From Microbacterium telephonicum (lineage in GTDB: Bacteria > Actinomycetota > Actinomycetes > Actinomycetales > Microbacteriaceae): 64,000 bases of DNA. This document shows positions 51,613-58,846 of the stretch, one piece after another. The DNA lies in the NCBI RefSeq assembly GCF_003651225.1, contig NZ_RCDB01000001.1, positions 434,001 through 498,000 of the forward strand, given 5' to 3'. Below the pieces are notes generated by a model. That model was not told where the DNA came from and did no database searches. It saw nothing but the letters and a program-made list of their open reading frames with translations. Each line of letters begins with the position of its first letter. The stretch's first letter is position 1. Made by a program: the position numbers and the translations under genes.

Positions 51613-53067
51613 ATGATCGCCGCCAGCGTCGTCGCCGTCGACCTCGGAGCCACCAGCGGACGCGTCGTCCTCGGACACGTGGACACGAACCGGCTGGGCC
51701 TCGACCTCGTGCACCGTTTCGCGAACACGCCCGTCCCGGTGTGGGACGGGCTGCGGTGGAACATCCTCGGCCTGTATGGGGAGGTGCTCACCGGCATCCG
51801 CGACGCCCTGTCGCGCGAACCGGGGGCGCGGTCGATCGGCGTCGACAGCTGGGCGGTCGACTATGCCCTGATCCGGGGCGACCGGGTGCTGGGAAACCCG
51901 TTCCACTACCGTGACACACGCACCGCGCGCGGCGTGGACCGGGTGCACGCCCGCATCCCCCACAGCGAGCTGTACCGGCGCAACGGTCTGCAGTACTTGC
52001 CGTTCACCACCGCCTACCAACTGGCGACCGAACCGCAGGAGATGCTCGGCCTCGCCGACCGGATGCTGCTGATCCCCGACCTGATCGGATACTGGCTCAC
52101 CGGACGCCAGCGCGCCGAGATCACCAACGCCTCCACCACCGGGCTGCTGCCCCTCGGCGCCGACGAGTGGGACCGGGACCTGCTGGAGCGGCTCGGCATC
52201 CCCACCCACCTCACCCCGCCTCTGATCGCACCCGGGGAGACACTCGGTGCCCTTGCGGGGGACACCGCCGCCCACGTGGGAGCGACGGGGGAGCTGCCGG
52301 TGGTCGCAGTCGGCTCCCACGACACCGCATCCGCCGTCGTCGCGATCCCGATGACCGACCCGGCCACCGCCGCCTACATCTCCTGCGGCACGTGGGGACT
52401 GGTCGGGCTCGAACTCGAGCGTCCGGTCGTCACCGACACGGCTAGGGAGGCCGGGTTCACGAACGAACGCGGCGTGGACGGACGCACCCGGTTCCTCCAC
52501 AACGTGATGGGGCTCTGGCTGCTCAGCGAAAGTGTGCGGCAGTGGGAGCGCGAGTCCGGACGGCAGGTGCAGCTGTCCGAACTGCTCGCCTGCGCCGCAC
52601 TCGTCCCGGCAGACCGGACTGCGGTGTTCGACGTCGACGACCCCGCCTTCGCCGCGCCCGGCGACATCCCCGCCCGCATCGCCGCCTGGTACGCCGACCG
52701 GGACCTGCCCGCCCCGGCCAGCCGGCCCGAGTTCGTGCGGGCCATCATAGAAAGCCTCGCCGACGCATTCGCCCGCGGCATCGCCGCCGCCGCCGACCTC
52801 ACCGGCCGCACCGTGGCCACCATCCACCTCGTCGGCGGCGGCTCCCTCAACACCCTGCTGTGTCAGCGCACCGCCGGCCGTGCCGGCATCCCCGTGATCG
52901 CCGGACCCGTCGAGGCCACCGCGCTCGGCAACGTGCTCATCCAGGCCCGCGCCATCGGCGCTGTCCCCGCGGATGCCGACCTCGAAAGCCTGCGCGGCCT
53001 GGTCGCCGCGACCCAACCGCAACGGCAGTACCTCCCACAGCCGCAGCACGCGCGGCTCACCTCCTGA
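51613..53067 (+). CDS. rhaB: L-rhamnulokinase
   Basis: 484 residues of the FGGY sugar-kinase family: VVAVDLGATSGRVVLGHVDT at the N-terminus, NILGLYGEVLTGIR, VDSWAVDYALI, VAVGSHDTASAVVAIPM and the late LVGGGSLNTLLCQRTA ATP-site motif. It phosphorylates L-rhamnulose with ATP. It starts one base after the rhaD stop. Full length for the family. Confidence 0.94.
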   Translation: MIAASVVAVDLGATSGRVVLGHVDTNRLGLDLVHRFANTPVPVWDGLRWNILGLYGEVLTGIRDALSREPGARSIGVDSWAVDYALIRGDRVLGNPFHYRDTRTARGVDRVHARIPHSELYRRNGLQYLPFTTAYQLATEPQEMLGLADRMLLIPDLIGYWLTGRQRAEITNASTTGLLPLGADEWDRDLLERLGIPTHLTPPLIAPGETLGALAGDTAAHVGATGELPVVAVGSHDTASAVVAIPMTDPATAAYISCGTWGLVGLELERPVVTDTAREAGFTNERGVDGRTRFLHNVMGLWLLSESVRQWERESGRQVQLSELLACAALVPADRTAVFDVDDPAFAAPGDIPARIAAWYADRDLPAPASRPEFVRAIIESLADAFARGIAAAADLTGRTVATIHLVGGGSLNTLLCQRTAGRAGIPVIAGPVEATALGNVLIQARAIGAVPADADLESLRGLVAATQPQRQYLPQPQHARLTS

Positions 53068-53113
53068 ACCACCGCCGACGCCGACCCGGCGCCACCCGAC
53101 GAAAGGAAACACA

Positions 53114-54265
53114 ATGGTCAATCGCATGGTCTGGAACCAGATGGCGTACTTCGGAGGAGGCTCGATCACCGTCATCCCCGACGAGATCGCCCGCCGCGGC
53201 TACACCAAAGCGCTCGTCGTCACCGACCCCGGCCTGCTCACCGCCGGCACCGTCGACAACGTCACCGCGCTGCTGGACGCCGCACAGTTCCCGTACGAGG
53301 TGTACGCGGAGGTGGTCCCCAACCCGACCATCGAGAACGTGCAGCGCGGGGTCGAGGTGCTCGCCGCATCCGGCGCCGACGTGCTCATCGCCGTCGGTGG
53401 GGGCTCCCCGCAGGACACCTGCAAAGCGATCGGGATCATCACCCGCAACCCCGAGTTCGCCGACGTCCGCTCCCTGGAAGGCGTCGCACCCACCAAGAAC
53501 CCGTCGGTGCCGATCATCGCCATCCCCACCACCGCCGGCACCGCCTCCGAGACCACGATCAACTACGTCATCACCGACGTGCAGAGCCAGCGCAAGTTCG
53601 TCTGCGTCGACCCGCACGACATCCCCCTGCTCGCCATCGTCGACCCCGAGATGATGTCCGGCGCACCCCGCGGCCTCAAGGCGGCGACCGGCCTGGACGC
53701 CCTCACCCACGCGATCGAGGGATACACCACCGCCGCCGCGTGGGAACTGTCCGACATGTTCCACCTGAAGGCGATCCAGCTCATCGCCGGCAACCTCCGC
53801 GCCGCCGTCGACGGCGACCCGCACGCCATGGAGCAGATGGCCCTCGCCCAGTACATCGCCGGCATGGGCTACTCCAACGTCGGCCTCGGCCTCGTCCACG
53901 CCATGGCCCACCCCCTCGGCGCGTTCTACTCCGCCCCCCACGGCGTCGCCAACGGCATCCTCCTCGCCCCGATCATGGCCTTCAACGCCGACGCGACCGG
54001 CGAAAAGTTCCGCGACATCGCCGCCGCGTTCGGCGTCAAAGACGCCGCCACCATGCCCCTCCACGCCGCCCGCGAAGCCGCCGTCACCGCCGTCGCCACA
54101 CTCGTCGACGACCTCGGCAGCCCCACCACCCTCCGCGACGTCGGCGCGAACGAGGACGACCTCGCCGCCCTCGCCCAAGCCGCATACGACGACGTCTGCC
54201 GCGGCGGCAACCCCCGCGATGTCGACACCGCCCAGATCCAGGAGCTCTATACGGCCGTGTACTGA
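53114..54265 (+). CDS. fucO: Lactaldehyde reductase / iron-containing alcohol dehydrogenase
   Basis: 383 residues, the length of FucO. It has AVGGGSPQDTCKAIGII (nucleotide site), PTTAGTASETTINYVIT, the metal ligands in TGLDALTHAIEGYTT (Asp, His) and GLGLVHAMAHPLGAFYSAPH (His, His). It reduces the L-lactaldehyde made by RhaD to 1,2-propanediol with NADH. The ATG follows GAAAGGAAACACA. It is the last gene of the rhamnose operon; the DNA after it is the attachment region. Confidence 0.9.
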   Translation: MVNRMVWNQMAYFGGGSITVIPDEIARRGYTKALVVTDPGLLTAGTVDNVTALLDAAQFPYEVYAEVVPNPTIENVQRGVEVLAASGADVLIAVGGGSPQDTCKAIGIITRNPEFADVRSLEGVAPTKNPSVPIIAIPTTAGTASETTINYVITDVQSQRKFVCVDPHDIPLLAIVDPEMMSGAPRGLKAATGLDALTHAIEGYTTAAAWELSDMFHLKAIQLIAGNLRAAVDGDPHAMEQMALAQYIAGMGYSNVGLGLVHAMAHPLGAFYSAPHGVANGILLAPIMAFNADATGEKFRDIAAAFGVKDAATMPLHAAREAAVTAVATLVDDLGSPTTLRDVGANEDDLAALAQAAYDDVCRGGNPRDVDTAQIQELYTAVY

Positions 54266-54365
54266 CCCCCGCCTCTCGATCTTGGGGGCGTAGCGTTGCA
54301 GGTGCGGCGCCCCCACGATCGACTGAATCGCTCTATCGGGGCATCGGCGCGCATCACTCGGAGGT

Positions 54366-54603
54366 TGCGTCCCATTTGCGTCCGGGCGAGCAACGGTAAG
54401 GCGAACTCAACGTCAGTGCGGAACCAAGGAATCCGCGGAAACACGCGGCTGACGCAGGTAAACGTAGGCGAGTCTCGTCTCGGAGACCGGGTTCAAATCC
54501 CTCCGTCTCCGCCATTATTTGTCCTGATCAGAGGCTAATTCATCGCCGCTCTGGGCGGGGATGCGTCCGATTTGCGTCTCGTAGTTGACGCAGAGTAGAC
54601 GCA
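54366..54603. repeat. Cluster of seven TGCGTC sites around an attachment scar
   Basis: TGCGTC occurs at 54366, 54377, 54562 and 54573, and its complement GACGCA at 54451, 54587 and 54598. They flank the tRNA-like scar at 54489-54514 on both sides, as integrase arm-type sites would. Random expectation in 240 bases is well below one. No integrase gene lies here. Confidence 0.6.
54489..54514 (+). other. Attachment-site remnant: tRNA-Ser-like 3' end
   Basis: The sequence GGGTTCAAATCCC continuing into TCCGTCTCCGCCA reads as the T-arm, acceptor strand and CCA of a serine tRNA. The 5' part of a tRNA is missing, and the bases before it do not fold into one. This is the usual trace left when an element inserts in a tRNA gene. 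It separates the rhamnose block from the defence island at 55-62 kb. Confidence 0.6.
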
Positions 54604-54666
54604 TGCGACTTGGGGTGCGGCTATCGCCGAAGTGAAAAGGCCGATCAGAAGCGCATTCCGATCGAA

Positions 54667-54695
54667 GAGACGGAGGGATTCAGCCCCTCCGTCTC
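54667..54695. repeat. Inverted repeat resembling the attachment scar
   Basis: GAGACGGAGGG (54667-54677) pairs with CCCTCCGTCTC (54685-54695) around ATTCAGC. The right arm shares CCCTCCGTCTCC with the scar at 54489-54514. It could be a partial second attachment copy or a hairpin. There is no T-run. No gene is supportable from 54696 to 54984. Confidence 0.5.
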
Positions 54696-54984
54696 CCACG
54701 CGAGGCGCCAGCGGTGGGAGCCTCAGAGCTGGGCGCAAGAGCGACGGCCATCGGGCAATCATCCGAGCGGGATATACGTGCAGTTACCCACTTAGCCCGG
54801 CAGCGTCGCGGAGCATGCCGGCTTCGCGAACGCTGATCCACCCTTTTCTCAGTAGCCGTGTCGCGATCCGCGAGGACCGGTGTCGATGGTTCGCGAGAGA
54901 GTGAGGATGTTCCGAGGTCGGCAGCAGCTGTCCAATAGAGTTAGCGAACCTCGTCATAGGAGGCGATTCCCCGTTGGAGGTTCC

Positions 54985-55563
54985 GTGGCGCTGCGCGCTG
55001 AATCCGCTCACGAAGAGGGACGTAAAGGCGTCTTCCGTACTAAGCGGTGGCTCGAAAGTACAACGCACATCGAGCTGAACTTCGACGCCTACGACTGGGC
55101 GTCCGAGTGCACCCTTAGCTGCCTGGATGGAGGACTACAGACGTTTGATCTTAAAGGTCACATCTACCAGTCGAAGTCCATGCTCTATGTAGAGAACAAG
55201 TCCTACACCTCCGTCGGCAGCCAGGCGAAGGACTACCAAGACTTCCTTGCGATCGCATACAGCGCGACGGCGGCGGAGATCTCCCGCACTCAGGACCCCC
55301 GGTGGCAGTTTATGTGGGTTACGACTTACCCATTTGCACAGAAGAAGTGGCTGAAGCTGACCAAGCGATCCCAGATCAAGGCGGCACTTGAGGCGGATAC
55401 GACGGGACTGCTCAACGGCAAACCGATCGACGAAGAGGTATTGGATCTGATGGCTAACAGGGTGTGGCTGCTGGTCTACAACAAGCGACAGGAAGAGTTC
55501 ACGTTGACTCCGAAGGAACTCAACATGATCGAGGCGAAGTTGAACCGGAAGGGCAAAGCATGA
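54985..55563 (+). CDS. PD-(D/E)xK nuclease-like protein, first gene of a two-gene system
   Basis: 192 residues from a GTG after GGAGG. EEGRKGVFRTKRWLES resembles the first helix of restriction-type folds, and FDLKGHIYQSKSMLYVENKS gives Asp-x(14)-Glu-x-Lys, the PD-(D/E)xK core, followed by a long helical tail. It could cut DNA. It overlaps the next gene by 4 bases (ATGA), so the two are translated together. There is no match I can name. It lies just after the attachment scar, as defence cargo often does. Confidence 0.6.
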   Translation: MALRAESAHEEGRKGVFRTKRWLESTTHIELNFDAYDWASECTLSCLDGGLQTFDLKGHIYQSKSMLYVENKSYTSVGSQAKDYQDFLAIAYSATAAEISRTQDPRWQFMWVTTYPFAQKKWLKLTKRSQIKAALEADTTGLLNGKPIDEEVLDLMANRVWLLVYNKRQEEFTLTPKELNMIEAKLNRKGKA

Positions 55564-56951
55564 CCATCGATGTTCAGGACGAAGCGCCCGTTGTGTCAGC
55601 CGTACGTCAGGCCAGAGCATATTCACGGTCGGCCGATGTGATCGATGGCGTGAAGACGGCTGTGATCGATGAGCTCAAGCGCCTCGACCCGACCCTCAAG
55701 ATCAAGAAGACCGACTACTTCAATCACAGTTATGCGCCGGACCTCGTTGCTGTTTGGCGGGAGGCAGGTCGAGAGCAGGAGCGCCGGATTTTCATCCGCG
55801 GATCGCTGTCCAGTGTTGTTGCTGCTGAGGACGTGCAGTCGCTGGCCGACCAGGAGCCGCTGCTGATTGGGCTGGGCGACGAGAAGAAGAAGGTGCTCGC
55901 TGATCTGCGCAAGCAGCTACCGGCCTCGACGCGGACACTGGCAACCGAGGTGTCCGCTACTTCCCGCATCCCCACGCTGACGCGGGACGAACAGCGGGAT
56001 ACGCAACTGTCGGGGCTGGTACGAGCAAACATCGTTCGCGGCGGCAGAGGTCTCCTCAATGATAAGGCCGCGGATCGAATCATCGCCGTCGAGGAAGATG
56101 AACCGCGCGAAGCTCTGAAGGCGTTTCAAACCACCGTTCGCCAGTTGTTCACCGGGGCGACCGCCGAGCGCTTGAATCGGACTGCTGGTCTCCTGAAGGA
56201 GTTTTTTGAGGAGCATCCTAGTCAGCAGACGTTGGGGCTGTTGCGTGCGGAACCTCTTCTCGATAGTGAGCTACGAGTCGTGCTGCCATATGTCTTGCGT
56301 CGCGCAAGCGAGGTGAAGTCCTCGGAGGTCTGGGAGGCGCTCGCGTCGATGCTGACCCTCGAGCGCCTCGAATCGATGTCTCCTTCTCTGGCTGACCTTG
56401 ATCTGACACCGATTGTCGCGCGCGCCACGAAGTCAATGACGGCTGGCCGTTCGGCACTATTCCCGAACACGGAAGTGGCGAACGACGAAGACGCCGAGCT
56501 GCCACCGTCGTGGAAGGTTCGAAGCGGCCGTCTTGTGGCCGATGTGCATCGTTGGGCGCTTTGGATGGGAACCGACGCCCGCAAAATCCGGGCGCGCGAC
56601 GACGGTACGGACGCCCGCTGGGATGAACTTGCGGCGCCCCTGCGTGCTTTCGATCTCACGGCCATTGAGCTTCATGGACTCACCCGTCAGCTGTCGGTCG
56701 GCAACGAGAATCCTGACACGCTCCGCGAAGATGTTGAGCGGATCCGCGGAACTATCGAGGACGACTTCCATGTCGCGGCAGTCACCGTTCGAGAGAAGGG
56801 CAATGCGGACGCCGGTGAGGTGAAGGTTGAGTTCGAGGGTGCGGTCGGGACTGGGAAGGCGACGGTGGACTTCCATATCCGCGCTGCTTCGCTTCTGGCC
56901 GTTCGACGTCCTCTTACAGACGAGGACATCGTGACACTCACAGGCGATTAG
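55560..56951 (+). CDS. Unknown partner protein of the two-gene nuclease-like system
   Basis: 463 residues. The N-terminal part (20-110) has DYFNHSYAPDLVAVWREAGR followed by RRIFIRGSL. This is shaped like a PD-(D/E)xK sheet, but Ile-Arg-Gly replaces Glu-x-Lys, so it looks like an inactive relative of its partner. The middle is helical (HPSQQTLGLLRAEPLLDSEL), and the C-terminal part is a charged beta/helix domain ending in DEDIVTLTGD. No P-loop, HEPN or methylase motif is seen. It could form a complex with the 54985 product for target recognition or control. Confidence 0.6.
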   Translation: MTIDVQDEAPVVSAVRQARAYSRSADVIDGVKTAVIDELKRLDPTLKIKKTDYFNHSYAPDLVAVWREAGREQERRIFIRGSLSSVVAAEDVQSLADQEPLLIGLGDEKKKVLADLRKQLPASTRTLATEVSATSRIPTLTRDEQRDTQLSGLVRANIVRGGRGLLNDKAADRIIAVEEDEPREALKAFQTTVRQLFTGATAERLNRTAGLLKEFFEEHPSQQTLGLLRAEPLLDSELRVVLPYVLRRASEVKSSEVWEALASMLTLERLESMSPSLADLDLTPIVARATKSMTAGRSALFPNTEVANDEDAELPPSWKVRSGRLVADVHRWALWMGTDARKIRARDDGTDARWDELAAPLRAFDLTAIELHGLTRQLSVGNENPDTLREDVERIRGTIEDDFHVAAVTVREKGNADAGEVKVEFEGAVGTGKATVDFHIRAASLLAVRRPLTDEDIVTLTGD

Positions 56952-57064
56952 CACGGTCCGATCCAATGGCGCAGAGATGCCCTCGCGGCAGGGCCGTTTT
57001 CACGCAGGTTGCCTGCTAGATCTGCCCGTACCTGATGGCGAGCCAGCGGCGGATAGCTTTATGG

Positions 57065-58336
57065 TCAGGCTGGCCCGAAGGCGCTCTCCTGCACGGCCTT
57101 GACGACCTCCTCGCTGGCCCCCGCCCAGCCGAACCGCCGGAGCAGGTGAAGGCTGGGAGCGATGGCCAGCTCTCGGCCGGAGCGCGGACCGCCACCTGCG
57201 GGAAGCTGAACCGTGCGCTCCCAAGCCGACGTCTGCAGTTGGTGCGTGTCGTAGAAGGGTCGCCAGCGGCGGTCTCCGGGGACCAGTTCCCAGCCTTTCG
57301 CGCCGATGAGCTCGAGCGTTACTTGGTACGGCTCCGCCTGGGCTACTGCAGCTTGCAGTCGCTGTGCGAACATCAGGACTTCGGTGAAGTCGGTCACGGG
57401 CTGCCAAAAGGGGAAGTACCCGTGGCCGGGCGTCGCGTCCGCTCTTCCGTCGTGTGCATGGCGTCCGTCAATGGGCAGTGCGTGCCACGACTGGAACTGT
57501 CCACTCTCGAATGCGACCCAGGCCTCCCGGTGCATGACCGTTTCTTGCTCGGTCACCCACGACGCGCCCAGCGATGGGCGGGACACGAACGGGTATGGCC
57601 AACCGCGCAGATGCAGCGCTTCGCGTCGTATGAGCGAGGCAATCGCGGTGTAGTCGACACGCTCCGCACGGAACTCCTGGGGGCGGATTGTGAACTTGAA
57701 GTGAGCGGCCGTCGTGATGTCCGATATGTCAGCATCGGCCAGGTATTCCGCGGACTCGTCTTCGTAGCGCGATTGTGCGGTCTCCGACCCGGCCGCAGTG
57801 AGGTTCGCGGCCGCGGCGAGCGACATGAACTTCGTCACCTGCTTTTGTGTCGCGAGTTGCAAAACGGCGCGCAGTTCATTCTGCGTGTGCATGGCCGAAC
57901 TCTCCGGCTTGCGGAACGACCGGGTGTAGAGCTGTCCACGCTGGATAATCCGCGGGAAGTCTCTCGCTGCGAGCACAGGGATGTCGTCGAACTCCGCGAC
58001 TAGGAGGACCACCACGTCCTTCCCATCCGAGAGTTGGCGGCCAGCACGGTCGAGTCGCAGCGGTGGGTCGGCGAACTTATTCAGCTTGTCGGAGACATTG
58101 TCGTAGTCGAGCCACCCGACAAGCTGCTCCGCAGTGAGTCCGGAGCGGGCATCATCCGCCTCATCGACCCCGATGATGATGGACCCGCCATCTCGCTGAT
58201 TCGCGAGCGCGAGTGCGGCTCGCGCGACCTTTGCGACGAACTCCGGATCATTGATGGAGCCTGGTCCCTTGAACTCGACGGACCGGATCTCGTATCCGCT
58301 TTCAAGGAGCGCGGCGATCTCATTGTTGGATAGCAC
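57065..58336 (-). CDS. AlbA_2 (Schlafen-type) domain protein
   Basis: 423 residues. The N-terminal domain (18-165) has the AlbA_2 pattern: ESGYEIRSVEFKGPGS, AALALANQRDGGSIIIGVDE and a VVLLVAEFDD strand, then IIQRGQLYTRS. The C-terminal 250 residues are a separate domain with many Trp and His (SWHALPIDGRHAHDG) and no known motif. AlbA_2/Schlafen-like proteins bind nucleic acid and occur in defence islands. It lies 14 bases from a perfect 18-bp palindrome, probably its own operator. Confidence 0.8.
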   Translation of the reverse strand: MLSNNEIAALLESGYEIRSVEFKGPGSINDPEFVAKVARAALALANQRDGGSIIIGVDEADDARSGLTAEQLVGWLDYDNVSDKLNKFADPPLRLDRAGRQLSDGKDVVVLLVAEFDDIPVLAARDFPRIIQRGQLYTRSFRKPESSAMHTQNELRAVLQLATQKQVTKFMSLAAAANLTAAGSETAQSRYEDESAEYLADADISDITTAAHFKFTIRPQEFRAERVDYTAIASLIRREALHLRGWPYPFVSRPSLGASWVTEQETVMHREAWVAFESGQFQSWHALPIDGRHAHDGRADATPGHGYFPFWQPVTDFTEVLMFAQRLQAAVAQAEPYQVTLELIGAKGWELVPGDRRWRPFYDTHQLQTSAWERTVQLPAGGGPRSGRELAIAPSLHLLRRFGWAGASEEVVKAVQESAFGPA

Positions 58337-58349
58337 CTGTTCAACGTAG

Positions 58350-58462
58350 GTGATGCTCGAGCATCACTACCAGCGCCCGTCGTTGGTGCAGTAAAGGTAG
58401 GGGCTGGCTCCCCGCCGCCCCTACCGCAACGCGCGTTTTCGGGGATGATGCTCGTGCGTCAC
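58350..58462. promoter_or_regulatory. Paired operator-like sites upstream of the AlbA_2 gene
   Basis: GTGATGCTCGAGCATCAC (58350-58367) is a perfect 18-bp palindrome 14 bases before the AlbA_2 ATG. TGATGCTCGTGCGTCAC at 58446-58462 matches it in 15 of 17 bases and is 95 bases away, in front of a small plus-strand gene. Two copies in a divergent region suggest repressor binding with looping. Confidence 0.6.
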
Positions 58463-58487
58463 GATCGGTCGGCGTAGCGTCGCGTCC

Positions 58488-58601
58488 ATGGATCCGTTCG
58501 ACGAAGCGCAACAGCCTCGGTGTCCTGAATATGGCACGGTTCTCGATACCGCGAGGCGTATCTGCCGTGCATGCAATCTCGCGTTGTCGACTCGATCGTG
58601 A
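58488..58601 (+). CDS. Tiny zinc-ribbon-like protein (37 residues)
   Basis: From ATG 58488: MDPFDEAQQPRCPEYGTVLD and a CRACNLA end, i.e. C-P-x-Y-G...C-x2-C-N. The normal first CxxC of a zinc ribbon is changed to CPEY, so binding is doubtful. It starts 26 bases after the second operator-like site. The start has no strong ribosome site. It may be a small regulator or antitoxin, or chance. No gene is seen from 58602 to 58846. Confidence 0.35.
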   Translation: MDPFDEAQQPRCPEYGTVLDTARRICRACNLALSTRS

Positions 58602-58846
58602 TCGCAAATCGCACCGACCCGATGCGCTGACAACGTCGCGCGCCTGAGCTGGAACGGCTCAGCTCTAGCCGGACGCATCGCCCAGGTACCTGCGGGGCCG
58701 CAGCACACAAAGACGCCCCTTCAGCGGTAGGTGCCTGTATGTGGAGCGCCGGAGATCTGAAGCTCGACCTCGACGAGCGCCAGCCGCCGTCGCTCCGGCA
58801 GGTACCGCGGTGCACGGCACGCCATTCGTCGAGCTAGCCAAGATAG

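Noticed and set aside
51457-54316. Long minus-strand frames opposite rhaB and fucO
   Set aside because: Glycine/valine-rich antisense frames of high-GC coding DNA; the plus strand holds the real enzymes.
54667-54695. Intrinsic terminator after fucO
   Set aside because: It is 400 bases after the stop, has no T-run and resembles the attachment scar, so it is listed as a repeat.
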